Source: Bradyrhizobium stylosanthis (GTDB lineage: Bacteria > Pseudomonadota > Alphaproteobacteria > Rhizobiales > Xanthobacteraceae). From it: a DNA stretch of 64,000 nucleotides. The notes beneath the pieces were generated by a model. That model was not told the origin of the DNA, did not search any database, and saw only the letters and a list, made by a program, of their open reading frames with translations. The stretch covers positions 2,111,334 to 2,175,333 of the forward strand of contig NZ_LVEM01000001.1 in NCBI RefSeq assembly GCF_001641335.1. Reading direction: 5' to 3'. The position numbers and the translations under genes were made by a program. Shown one piece after another: positions 25,472 to 33,273 of the stretch. Position 1 is the first letter of the stretch. Each line of letters starts with the position of its first letter.

Positions 25472-25486
25472 GATCCCTACCGTTTG

Positions 25487-25510
25487 TTCCGCTCTGCGGA
25501 ATTAAATTCC
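25487..25510. promoter_or_regulatory. Candidate IclR operator (overlapping palindromes)
   Basis: TTCCGC-TCT-GCGGAA (25487-25501) is a perfect 6-3-6 palindrome, and GGAAT-TAA-ATTCC (25498-25510) is a second perfect palindrome sharing its GGAA. The array of three alternating TTCC/GGAA half-sites fits IclR-family operators. It sits 15 bp upstream of iclR and about 55 bp upstream of the biotin-carrier gene. Confidence 0.5.
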
Positions 25511-25565
25511 ACTTGCAGACGACGCTACCTCAGGCATTTTGCGACGACAACAAAAAGGCGATGGC

Positions 25566-25787
25566 ATGCCAGAAATAAAGATCGTCACCGAAGTCGCGGG
25601 GCGCATCTGCGCAACTCCCGTGCAAGTTGGAGGAACCGTCGCGGATGGTGACGACGTTGTGGTCGTCGAAGCGATGAAGATGGAGATACCCGTGCCCTCG
25701 CCCGCGAACGGCACGATCACATCGCTGCTCGTCAAGCTCGACGACGTCGTTGCCGAGGGACAGGCGATCGCGATCGTCGCGAACTGA
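25566..25787 (+). CDS. Stand-alone biotin carboxyl carrier domain protein
   Basis: This 73-residue protein consists only of a biotinyl domain, with the biotinylation motif EAMKM (Lys38) between the two beta-hairpin halves (GGTVADGDDVVVVEAMKMEI, then GTITSLLVKLDDVVAEGQAI). The start is taken at MPEIKIV, because this is where the domain begins; an upstream in-frame ATG would add nine residues. It should carry CO2 on biotin to the carboxyltransferase encoded across the iclR gene. A biotin carboxylase subunit is not encoded here and would have to be supplied elsewhere. The sequence is too short to tell which carboxylase complex it joins. Confidence 0.87.
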   Translation: MPEIKIVTEVAGRICATPVQVGGTVADGDDVVVVEAMKMEIPVPSPANGTITSLLVKLDDVVAEGQAIAIVAN

Positions 25788-25840
25788 GCATGCATATGTC
25801 GCAGCCTTGGTTGCGCAATCTTTGCGTCGCCCTCCGCGGG

Positions 25841-25888
25841 CTTCTCAGGATGAGGACTGTTCTTGCGGCGCGTCTCGAACCATGGGCC
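25841..25888. repeat. Degenerate copy of tcgagacg-type intergenic repeat
   Basis: The 270-bp gap between the biotin carrier and TAXI genes holds ttctcaggatgagg and, at 25868-25884, the 17-mer GCGCGTCTCGAACCATG. The 17-mer recurs exactly, inverted, at 48720-48736. I see no open gene in this gap. The rest probably carries the TRAP promoter. Confidence 0.6.
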
Positions 25889-26057
25889 AGGCGCTCCATC
25901 GTCGCCAGGGCACGCGACAATCTGTCTGGCTCATTGCCCTGTTCGAGGTACGGCGTTGCCATGGCTTGATGGCGATGACATGATCTGATTCAACAAAACC
26001 TGTTTCAAACAAAGAATGAAAATCTTCGCGGCAAAGCGAGGATCATGGGAGGGAAAC

Positions 26058-27224
26058 ATGCTTCGTGGGCTGCTCGTGCTCGCGCCTGCCTTGGTGGCGG
26101 GCATTTCTTTTGCGTCTACACGCTATGCGCTCGCCGAAGACGTCAAGCTGCCGGCGACGTTGACCTTCACTGCCTATGACACCGGCACCGCCGGCTTCAA
26201 CATCGCGGTCGGCGTTGGCAAGATGATGAAGGACAAGTTCGGCACCGACGTGCGCGTGCTGCCCGCAGGCAACGACGTCGCCCGCCTCGCGCCGCTGCGC
26301 GCCAAGCGCGCGGCCTCCTCCGCAATGGGATCGGGTACCTATTTCGCGCAGGAAGGCGTGTTCGAGTTCGGCTCCAGGGAATGGGGCCCGCAGCCGCTCC
26401 AGATCCTGCTCTCGACGGTCGATTGCAATTGCGGTTCGCTTGGCGTCGCAGCCGACACCGGAGTGAAAGACCTGAAGGACCTGAAAGGCAAGCGCGTCGG
26501 CTTCGTGGTCGGCTCGCCCGCGCTGAACCAGAACTCGCTCGCGGTGCTCGCCTTCGCCGGCCTGACGCAGAAGGACGTCAAGGCGGTCGAGTTCGCCAGC
26601 TACGGCGCGATGTGGAAGGGCCTCGTCAACAACGACGTCGATGCCGCCTTCGGCACCACCATCACCGGGCCCGCCAAGGAAGCCGAGACCTCCCCGCGCG
26701 GGCTGATCTGGCCGCCGCTGCCGGCCAAGGACAAGGAGGGCTGGGCGCGGATGCAGAAGGTCGGCTCGTTCTTCTTCCCGCAAACAGCAACCTGCGGCGC
26801 CGGCATCTCGCCGGAGAAGCCGGTCGAGCTCGGCAACTACCCCTACCCGATCTTCGTCGCCTATGCCGCGCAGCCGGCCGACCAGATCTATGCGATCACG
26901 AAAGCGATGATCGTGAACTACGACGCCTACAAGGACTCCGCGCCCGGTGCCGGCGGCCTTGCCGCCGACCGCCAGACCAAGAACTGGGTGGTGCCGGTGC
27001 ATCCCGGCGCGGTGAAGGCGCTGAAGGAAGCCGGCCAATGGTCCGATGCGCAGGAGACGCACAATAACAATCTGATCAAGCGGCAGGAGGTGCTCGCTGC
27101 CGCGTGGGCCGATTACGGCAAGTCCAATCCGCCCTCGGATGACAAGGCCTTCCTCGACGGCTGGATGAAGGCGCGCGCCGCTTCGCTCGCCAAGGCCGGC
27201 ATGCCGAACGGCTTCGAGGACTAG
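26058..27224 (+). CDS. TAXI-family TRAP transporter solute-binding protein
   Basis: This 388-residue periplasmic binding protein starts MLRGLLVLAPALVAGISFAS with a Sec signal peptide cut near ALA-EDVK. TAXI features include LTFTAYDTGTAGFNIAVGVG near the N-terminus and the LKDLKGKRVGFVVGSPALNQN segment after a cysteine pair in VDCNCGSLGV. The start is set by GGGAGGG 5 nt upstream of the ATG. It is directly followed by the fused TRAP permease gene and then by a glutaminase gene, so glutamine, glutamate or a related amino acid is a plausible ligand. The IclR/carboxyltransferase context would instead suggest a carboxylic acid. Confidence 0.9.
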   Translation: MLRGLLVLAPALVAGISFASTRYALAEDVKLPATLTFTAYDTGTAGFNIAVGVGKMMKDKFGTDVRVLPAGNDVARLAPLRAKRAASSAMGSGTYFAQEGVFEFGSREWGPQPLQILLSTVDCNCGSLGVAADTGVKDLKDLKGKRVGFVVGSPALNQNSLAVLAFAGLTQKDVKAVEFASYGAMWKGLVNNDVDAAFGTTITGPAKEAETSPRGLIWPPLPAKDKEGWARMQKVGSFFFPQTATCGAGISPEKPVELGNYPYPIFVAYAAQPADQIYAITKAMIVNYDAYKDSAPGAGGLAADRQTKNWVVPVHPGAVKALKEAGQWSDAQETHNNNLIKRQEVLAAAWADYGKSNPPSDDKAFLDGWMKARAASLAKAGMPNGFED

Positions 27225-27258
27225 CCCACCAATTGTTGCCAGCCCACGCGCGGGGTCG

Positions 27259-29337
27259 ATGATGTCGTCTGTTTCCACCTCCACCGACTCCCAGAACGAG
27301 CCCAAGCGGGTCGTGTTCGATGACCCGCACGGCGCGGCCGGCAACATGCAGGAGGCGGAGGTCACGCGCGTCCGCACCCTGCGCGGCGCCTGGCGCTGGA
27401 CACTGATCGCGGCAACGGCAGCGACGATCCTGCTGTGCATCAACCAGCAATTCTCGCTGCGCTTCTTCATCGGCTACACCCAGCTCAACACGGAGTATTT
27501 CTATCTCCTGATCGCCTTGATGCTGCCGTTCACCTTCCTGATCTTCCCCGGGACCGAGCGCGCGCCGCTCGATCGCATTCCCTGGTACGACCTGTTGTTC
27601 TTCGCCGTGACGTTTGCCGCGGCGTTGCTGTTGATGTCGAACGTGCGCAAGGCGGCAGAGGCCGGCTGGGAGTTCGGCGGCGCGCCGAACACCGTGATCG
27701 CGGCGGGCCTCGTGATGTGGGCCATGCTGATGGAGGCGCTGCGGCGTACCGGCGGCTGGAGCCTGCTGCTGAGCGTGCTGCCCTTCACCGTCTATCCGCT
27801 GTTTGCGGAATCCAGCTGGCTCGGTCCGTTCCGCGGCACGCAGTCGACCATCGAACAGGCCACCGCCTATCACGTGCTTTCCGGCGAGAGCCTGCTCGGC
27901 ATCCCCATCCAGGCCTTCGCCGACACCGTGATCGGCTTCCTCGTGTTCGGCACCGCGCTGATGATGACCGGAGCCGGAAAGTTCTTCATCAACCTCGCCT
28001 TCGCGCTGTGCGGCACGTTCCGCGGCGGCGCGGCCAAGGTCTGCATCTTTGCCAGCGGCCTGCTCGGCATGATGTCGGGATCGATCATCTCGAACGTGCT
28101 GACCGCGGGCACCATGACCATCCCCGTGATGAAGAAGAGCGGCTTTCGCGCCTCCTATGCCGGCGCGATCGAGGCCTGCGCCTCCACCGGCGCGGTGCTG
28201 GCGCCGCCGGTGATGGGCGCGACCGCCTTCGTGATCGCCCAATTCCTCAATGTCAGCTATGCCGACGTCGCGGTCGCCGCGATCATTCCGGCCGCGCTCT
28301 ATTACATCGGCCTGTTCATGCAAGTCGACGCCTATGCCGCGCGCCATGGCCTCAAGGGCATTCCGCGCGCCGAGCTGCCGCGGATCATGGATACGATCAA
28401 GGACGGCTGGTACTATGTCTTCGTCATCGCGCTGCTGATCGTGATGCTGCTCTACTTCAAGCGCGAGAGCCATGCGCCGTTCTATGCCACCGCGCTGCTG
28501 CTGGTGCTCAACCAGTTTTTCTCCAAGGACACGCGCTGGACGCTCGCCACCATCGGCAAGTTCCTCGAGGTCAACGGACGCACCTTCGTCGAGCTGGTCG
28601 GCATCCTCGCCGGCTGCGGTCTCCTGATCGGCGCGTTCTCGATGACCGGCGTGGTGTCGAGCCTTGCCAACGACCTCCTGCATATCGCCGGCGACAATCC
28701 GTTCCTGCTGCTCGGCATGTGCGCCCTCACCAGCCTCATCCTCGGCCTCGGGCTGACGACGACGGCCTGCTACATCTTCCTCGCCATCCTGGTCGCGCCC
28801 GCGCTGGAGAAGCTCGGGCTGAACAAGATGGCCGTGCACATGTTCATCTTCTACTGGGGCATGCTGTCCTCGATCACCCCGCCGGTCGCGATCGCTTCCT
28901 TCGCGGCGGCCGGCATTGCCGGCTCGCCGGCGATGAAGACCGGCTGGGAATCGATGTGGGTCGGCAGCATCATCTATTTCATCCCGTTCTTCTTCGTGCT
29001 CAATCCGGCGCTGGTGCTGCAGGGACCGAGCCCCTATCTGGCGGGCCTCGGCCTGATGGGCCTTGCCGCGTTCGGCACGCTGTTCATCTGCGGCGGCATC
29101 CAGGGCTATCAGCCCTTCGTCGGCGACCTGCGCGGCACCGGCGCGCTGGAATGGCCGATCCGCATTCTGCTGGTGATCGGCGGTTTCGTGGTCGCCACGC
29201 CCGGCGGCGGCATCATGCCGTTGTCACAGATGCAGGTGACGCTGCTGGGCCTCGCCATCCTCGTGCCTACGGTCCTGATCGCCCTGCTGCTGGTGCGGCG
29301 ACAGGCCATCGTTCCTGACGGGTTGCGCGCGCCCTGA
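27259..29337 (+). CDS. TRAP transporter permease, fused DctQM type
   Basis: This 692-residue polytopic membrane protein has roughly 16-18 hydrophobic segments. It is the fused permease used by TAXI-type TRAP systems, combining a small DctQ-like N-terminal part with the large DctM module. Typical DctM stretches are GGAAKVCIFASGLLGMMSGS, SNVLTAGTMTIPVMKKSGF and ASTGAVLAPPVMGATAFVIA. It uses the Na+ or proton gradient to import the ligand delivered by the preceding binding protein, 34 bp upstream. The next gene, the glutaminase, starts 21 bp downstream, so the three genes form a likely operon. Confidence 0.92.
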   Translation: MMSSVSTSTDSQNEPKRVVFDDPHGAAGNMQEAEVTRVRTLRGAWRWTLIAATAATILLCINQQFSLRFFIGYTQLNTEYFYLLIALMLPFTFLIFPGTERAPLDRIPWYDLLFFAVTFAAALLLMSNVRKAAEAGWEFGGAPNTVIAAGLVMWAMLMEALRRTGGWSLLLSVLPFTVYPLFAESSWLGPFRGTQSTIEQATAYHVLSGESLLGIPIQAFADTVIGFLVFGTALMMTGAGKFFINLAFALCGTFRGGAAKVCIFASGLLGMMSGSIISNVLTAGTMTIPVMKKSGFRASYAGAIEACASTGAVLAPPVMGATAFVIAQFLNVSYADVAVAAIIPAALYYIGLFMQVDAYAARHGLKGIPRAELPRIMDTIKDGWYYVFVIALLIVMLLYFKRESHAPFYATALLLVLNQFFSKDTRWTLATIGKFLEVNGRTFVELVGILAGCGLLIGAFSMTGVVSSLANDLLHIAGDNPFLLLGMCALTSLILGLGLTTTACYIFLAILVAPALEKLGLNKMAVHMFIFYWGMLSSITPPVAIASFAAAGIAGSPAMKTGWESMWVGSIIYFIPFFFVLNPALVLQGPSPYLAGLGLMGLAAFGTLFICGGIQGYQPFVGDLRGTGALEWPIRILLVIGGFVVATPGGGIMPLSQMQVTLLGLAILVPTVLIALLLVRRQAIVPDGLRAP

Positions 29338-29358
29338 TTGCGATGCACAACAGACGCG

Positions 29359-31212
29359 ATGAAACCGCTCTCGCTTTCGCCCGCTGCCACGGCCTGGACC
29401 CGCTCGAAGCCGCCTTTGTTGCGGTTTCTGGACAATTGCCTCAATGAGTTCTCTGCCGAAACTTCGGGCAGCGTCGCGGACTACATCCCCGAGCTGAGCA
29501 AGGCCGATCCTGCCTATTTCGGCATCAGCCTCGCGACGCTCGACGGCCACGTCTACGAGGTCGGCGACTCCCGGGTGCCCTTCACCATCCAGTCCATGTC
29601 GAAGCCGTTCGTGTTCGCGCTGGCGCTGGATCTTCTGGGCGCCGGCAAGGTGGAGAGCGCGATCGGCGTCGAACCCTCGGGCGATCCCTTCAATTCGATC
29701 CGGCTCAATTCCGAAAACCATCCGTTCAACCCGATGGTCAATGCCGGCGCAATCGCCTGTACCGGGCTGATCTATGACAGCAAGGGCGCGGACGCCTTCG
29801 AGCAGATCCGCCTCGCGCTCAGCCGCTTTGCCGGCCGCGATCTCGCCGTGGACGAAGCCGTCTACACCTCGGAGAGCCAGACCGGCGACCGCAACCGCGC
29901 CATCGGCTATCTGCTCAAGACCAATGCGGTGATCTCCGACAATGTCGCTGGCGTCCTCGACGTCTATTTCCGGCAATGCGCAGTGCTGGTCACCGCGCGC
30001 GACATCGCGGTGATGGCGGCAACGCTGGCCAATCGCGGCGTCAATCCGGTGACGGGCGAACAGGTGCTGACGCCTTACGCGATCTCGCGCACGCTGTCGG
30101 TGATGACGTCGTCGGGCATGTACGACTATGCCGGCGAATGGATCTACCGGATCGGCATTCCCGCCAAGAGCGGCGTCGGCGGCGGCATCCTCGCAGCGCT
30201 CCCTGCCCGGCTCGGGCTCGGCAGCTATTCGCCGAAGCTCGACAAGCACGGCAACAGCGTGCGCGGCATCAAGGTCTGCGAGGCGCTGTCCTCCCATTAC
30301 GACCTGCACATGCTCAACCGCAGCGACGATGCCCGCAATGCCGTCATCGCCGACTACGACATCGGCAAGAGTCCGTCCCGCCGCGTACGCCGGCCGCAGG
30401 AGCGCGAGATCCTCGCGGCTCACGAGCAGGAGGTGCGGGTCATCGAGCTGGTCGGCACACTCTCTTTGTCGGCGGTCGACTACGTCTCGCGGCGCCTTGC
30501 CGGGCGGCCACGGCCGCAAATCGTGATCTTCGATCTGCACCGCGTCACGTCCACGACCCGCGCCGGGGCGCGGCTCGTGGCCGAAGCGTTCGCGGAGCTC
30601 GCCGCGCTGAACGTCACCGTGGTGATCTCAGGCGTCAGGCGCGCCTCGAAGGAATGGGATACGCTGCGGGAGTGGACGGCGGAGCTGAAGAACGTCCGCG
30701 ACTTCTATCTGCTCGACACCGCGATCGAATGGGCCGAAGACCAGATCGTCTACCGCTATGGCGGATCGATCGATTTCCACGAGACTACGGAGCTTGCCGA
30801 ACAGCCGCTGCTATCGGGCATGAGCGAGGAAGAGCTGACCGACCTCGCCTCGATCTGCACGATCAGGACCTTTCCCTCCGGCGCAAAGATCATCACGACC
30901 GGCGATCCCGCCGATGCCCTGTTCTTCCTGCGCAGCGGCGCGGTGCACGTCACTCTGCCCGACGGCGTCAGGCTGGCGACGCTCACCGCCGGCATGGCGT
31001 TCGGCGAGATGGCGTTGCTGGAGCCGACCCGCACGGCGGACGTTTTCGCCGACATGGCGGCGACCGCTTTCGAGGTGCCGCTCAGGGATTTCGAGCGCTT
31101 CCGCAAGCAGCACCCGCGCGCCAGCGAGCGCGTCATGCGTAATTTGGCGCAACTATTGGCGGACCGCTTGATCGTCGCCAATGCGAAGGTGGATATCCTG
31201 ACGTCGATGTGA
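29359..31212 (+). CDS. glsA: Glutaminase fused to STAS and cyclic-nucleotide-binding domains
   Basis: This 617-residue protein has three parts. Residues 1-310 are a serine-dependent beta-lactamase-like glutaminase with the catalytic pair Ser79/Lys82 in QSMSKPF, ENHPFNPMVNAGAI, and a YDYAGEWIYRIGIPAKSGVGG loop. Residues about 350-460 are a STAS-like domain (VRVIELVGTLSLSAVDYVS, then QIVIFDLHRVTST). Residues about 490-615 are a cNMP-binding domain whose phosphate-binding cassette reads FGEMALLEPTRTADVF. The enzyme hydrolyses glutamine to glutamate and ammonia. The extra domains suggest that activity or location is controlled by a cyclic nucleotide and a protein partner. Plain bacterial glutaminases are about 310 residues. 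It follows the TAXI-TRAP transporter in the same direction. Confidence 0.92.
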   Translation: MKPLSLSPAATAWTRSKPPLLRFLDNCLNEFSAETSGSVADYIPELSKADPAYFGISLATLDGHVYEVGDSRVPFTIQSMSKPFVFALALDLLGAGKVESAIGVEPSGDPFNSIRLNSENHPFNPMVNAGAIACTGLIYDSKGADAFEQIRLALSRFAGRDLAVDEAVYTSESQTGDRNRAIGYLLKTNAVISDNVAGVLDVYFRQCAVLVTARDIAVMAATLANRGVNPVTGEQVLTPYAISRTLSVMTSSGMYDYAGEWIYRIGIPAKSGVGGGILAALPARLGLGSYSPKLDKHGNSVRGIKVCEALSSHYDLHMLNRSDDARNAVIADYDIGKSPSRRVRRPQEREILAAHEQEVRVIELVGTLSLSAVDYVSRRLAGRPRPQIVIFDLHRVTSTTRAGARLVAEAFAELAALNVTVVISGVRRASKEWDTLREWTAELKNVRDFYLLDTAIEWAEDQIVYRYGGSIDFHETTELAEQPLLSGMSEEELTDLASICTIRTFPSGAKIITTGDPADALFFLRSGAVHVTLPDGVRLATLTAGMAFGEMALLEPTRTADVFADMAATAFEVPLRDFERFRKQHPRASERVMRNLAQLLADRLIVANAKVDILTSM

Positions 31213-31241
31213 GCGCGCGCCGCGATTCACTCAAGAAGGGT

Positions 31242-31326
31242 CGTCATGCCCGGGCTGTCCCGGGCATCCACGTTCTCTGCGCTGCGTGAAAAGGCGTGGA
31301 TGGTCGGGACAAGCCCGGCCATGACG
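31242..31326. repeat. Palindromic intergenic repeat (cgtcatgcccgggc type)
   Basis: CGTCATGCCCGGGCT at the left and AGCCCGGCCATGACG at the right enclose an inner stem (catccacg / cgtggatg). The element lies between the convergent glutaminase and MazG-like genes. It is a typical Bradyrhizobium dispersed element and can fold on either strand. Confidence 0.75.
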
Positions 31327-31367
31327 CTGTGGAGACAATCGGTGCCCCACAACGTACGTCTGTTGCC

Positions 31368-31670
31368 TCAGCGGCTCGCCGCCTCGCCCAACCGCCGCTT
31401 GATCTTCTTCGCGCTCGCGTCGAGCAGTTCGGACGGCTTCTGGCCGGTCGCCGCGCACAGGCAGGCCCAGTAGTAGATGACATCGCCGAGCTCGTCGACG
31501 AGACCCGCCTGGTCGAGCCAGTTGTCGCGCAGCAGCTTCTTGATGTGGTCAGCGACCTCGCCGGATTCACCGGCAAGGCCGAGCCCGAGATAGGACAGCC
31601 GTTCGTTGGACGGATGCTCATCGACCTTGGCAATGCTCGCGGCCCAGACCGCATATTCATCGATCGTCAT
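31368..31670 (-). CDS. MazG-like nucleotide pyrophosphohydrolase
   Basis: This 100-residue protein has the all-alpha MazG metal-binding pattern, with E-x-x-E in AGESGEVADHIKKLL and E-x-x-D in LVDELGDVIYYWACL. It would hydrolyse (d)NTPs to monophosphates and pyrophosphate in the manner of single-domain MazG house-cleaning enzymes. GAGGGA lies 5-6 nt before the ATG. It stands alone between two repeat elements, so the context gives no pathway. Substrate preference is unknown. Confidence 0.85.
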   Translation of the reverse strand: MTIDEYAVWAASIAKVDEHPSNERLSYLGLGLAGESGEVADHIKKLLRDNWLDQAGLVDELGDVIYYWACLCAATGQKPSELLDASAKKIKRRLGEAASR

Positions 31671-31690
31671 CGGCGTCCCTCGCCGCTAAA

Positions 31691-31735
31691 GCATGATCCG
31701 GAAAAGTGCGCATCGGTTTTCCGAAAAGATCATGC
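31691..31735. repeat. RIME-like palindrome (gcatgatccggaaaag)
   Basis: GCATGATC (31691-31698) and GATCATGC (31728-31735) frame an inner CCGGAAAA / TTTTCCG stem. This palindrome is dispersed widely in Rhizobiales genomes, usually as here next to a second stem-loop. Confidence 0.75.
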
Positions 31736-31748
31736 GCAAACACTACCT

Positions 31749-31786
31749 AAAGCGCGATGACGATTCATCCCGTCTCATCGCGCTTT
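31749..31786 (-). terminator. Stem-loop terminator after the CMD-family gene
   Basis: AAAGCGCGATGA (31749-31760) and TCATCGCGCTTT (31775-31786) form a 12-bp perfect stem with a 14-nt loop. It starts 10 bp past the stop of the minus-strand gene at 31796. The T-tract reading on the minus strand is minimal (TTTAGG), and on the plus strand CTTTTG. It often accompanies the preceding repeat in related genomes. Confidence 0.6.
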
Positions 31787-31795
31787 TGTGCCGGA

Positions 31796-32323
31796 TCAAC
31801 CTACCACTTCGGTGACGGGCTGCAGGTCGATCTCGAATGTCTCCAGGAACTTTGACGTCATGATGTAGAAACCGACGGAGAGCTGCAATTCCACCAGCGC
31901 GGCCGGCGTCAGCTTCGATGCGACCGCCTTGAAGGTCGCGTCCGTCGGCTTGTTCAGTTTCACGATCTCGTCGGTGAAGGCGAGCGCGGCGCGCTGGACC
32001 TCGTTGAAGCAGCTCGCGCCTTGCCAGTTCTCGAGCGCCTCGTTCTGCTCGTCGGTGACGCCGACATTCTTGCCGATGCGCTTGTGCGCGACGATCTCGT
32101 ACGGCGCCTGGCACAGAATGCCGGTGCGCGTGATCGCGAGCTCGCGCACGACAGGATCGAGCTCGCCCTTGTGACGGATGGCGCCGCCGAGACGGCAGTA
32201 CTGCTCGAAATAGCTCGGCGAGTGCGCCATCATCCGGAAGATGTTGGCGTGGCGGTTCTTGTCGAGAATTTCGCGGGTGCGGTCGGATGCCTTGGACGGG
32301 TCGCTGTACTGAATGCGGGCCAT
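31796..32323 (-). CDS. Carboxymuconolactone decarboxylase-family protein
   Basis: This 175-residue all-helical protein belongs to the CMD/AhpD-like superfamily. It contains the central TRTGILCQAPYEIVAHKRIGKNVG stretch, with a cysteine and, nine residues later, a histidine in the Y-E-x-x-x-H arrangement common in this family, and the paired ALAFTDEIVKL helix. Members include gamma-carboxymuconolactone decarboxylase and peroxidase-linked AhpD proteins; the single Cys (no CxxC) argues against a redox AhpD role. No aromatic-degradation gene adjoins it, so the function remains open. It is probably monocistronic. Confidence 0.8.
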   Translation of the reverse strand: MARIQYSDPSKASDRTREILDKNRHANIFRMMAHSPSYFEQYCRLGGAIRHKGELDPVVRELAITRTGILCQAPYEIVAHKRIGKNVGVTDEQNEALENWQGASCFNEVQRAALAFTDEIVKLNKPTDATFKAVASKLTPAALVELQLSVGFYIMTSKFLETFEIDLQPVTEVVG

Positions 32324-32594
32324 GATTTTCCTGAAGTTTTCCCTGAGCCTTTGATGCTTTTTGTCGTTACCGGCGAGAGTTCCCTGAAACTGTAATTGCG
32401 CGCGGACGCGGGAGCAACATCATCGAGTCAAAATGCCGCCGCATTGCTGATCGACCTTGGCACAGTCGATATTCGCCGCGTGGGGACAAATCGCGGCGGA
32501 TACTCGCAAGGGGTGTTCCGAGTAAAAATAATTGACCGTTGTGTGCGCTCACCGCGCCACGATGAGTCACGCCCAAGTCTAGGGAGAAAAAGGC

Positions 32595-32696
32595 ATGAAG
32601 GAAGCCACCAAGGGGGCGGCCTCGGGAGCGCTCGCGCATATGCTGGCGGTGACGGCGATGCTCGTCATCGCCAGCATCTTGTTCTACGGGCGTTGA
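32595..32696 (+). CDS. Small single-span membrane protein, 33 residues
   Basis: A 33-codon frame starts MKEATKGAASGALAHM and continues with a single hydrophobic helix (MLAVTAMLVIASILFYG), ending in Arg. The start is preceded by AGGGAGAAAAAGGC, a good ribosome site. No similar protein is known to me. Its short basic-to-neutral N-terminus and single helix suggest an inner-membrane small protein. The upstream gap (32324-32594) shows no other gene. The call rests on the Shine-Dalgarno sequence, the composition and the lack of an alternative; homology across Bradyrhizobium genomes would be needed to confirm it. Confidence 0.55.
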   Translation: MKEATKGAASGALAHMLAVTAMLVIASILFYGR

Positions 32697-32715
32697 GTTG
32701 GAGTTTTAGAGTTTT

Positions 32716-32797
32716 CGTCATTCCGGGGTGGCTCTCGCACAGGCCAGACCCAGAATACCCGTTCCAGGTTCGGTCCCAGGACCGCCCCCGAATGACG
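32716..32797. repeat. Palindromic intergenic repeat (cgtcattccgggg type)
   Basis: CGTCATTCCGGGG at the left and the mirror CCCCCGAATGACG at the right bound an imperfect hairpin with an internal tcggtcccagg segment. It is adjacent to a second REP-like element at 32864-32890 and is a recurrent type in Bradyrhizobium. Confidence 0.7.
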
Positions 32798-32863
32798 AAT
32801 CCCTCCCCTCGCATCTGGCGGCCGTAGGGCAATTCCGGAAAATCCGTCCGCGAGGTGAGCCCC

Positions 32864-32890
32864 CCGGATTTCGCTTCGCTTCATCCGGTC
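32864..32890. repeat. REP-like palindrome (cggatttcgcttcgc type)
   Basis: CCGGAT (32864-32869) and ATCCGG (32883-32888) enclose ttcgcttcgcttc, matching the element at 24-58 of this window. It lies 24 bp beyond the 3' end of the DUF35 gene. Confidence 0.6.
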
Positions 32891-32913
32891 TACGAGGCCG
32901 AATCGCAACCGCG

Positions 32914-33273
32914 CTATTTCTCCCTGGCAAAGAACGGCACGAGCTTGCCGGCGAACGGCTTGAAGCTCGCGACAACCGAATCGCCGATGGTCAGTCCGTT
33001 GTCGCCGTGCGCCATCATACGAAAGCCTTCGGCGCAATCGACCAGCAGAATATTGTAGGGCACGTGTGCGCGCGTCTCGGGCGTGGCGGCCCGGCAGACC
33101 AGCGAGGTCGCATAGACCCTGCCCTTGCCGCTGGCGCGCGCCTCGCGCAGATCGGACGCGCCGCAGGCCGCGCAGAAGGCGCGGTGGAAATACTGCACGT
33201 GACCGCATGAGGTGCAACTCTGATAGGTGATGGCCTGTTCGCCCTTGGTCCAATCAGCCAGACGCTCGCTCAT
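32914..33273 (-). CDS. DUF35 / OB-fold acyl-CoA-associated zinc-ribbon protein
   Basis: This 119-residue protein begins MSERLADWTKGEQAITYQSC and carries a rubredoxin-like zinc ribbon with two CxxC pairs (SCTSCGH and CAACGA), followed by an OB-fold (GKGRVYATSLVCRAATP onward). DUF35 proteins bind thiolase-fold partners, for example in archaeal HMG-CoA biosynthesis and in the steroid side-chain retro-aldolase Ltp2-DUF35, where they bind CoA substrates. Its ATG overlaps the stop of the upstream thiolase-fold gene by 4 bp, strong evidence that the two form a complex. Confidence 0.88.
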   Translation of the reverse strand: MSERLADWTKGEQAITYQSCTSCGHVQYFHRAFCAACGASDLREARASGKGRVYATSLVCRAATPETRAHVPYNILLVDCAEGFRMMAHGDNGLTIGDSVVASFKPFAGKLVPFFAREK

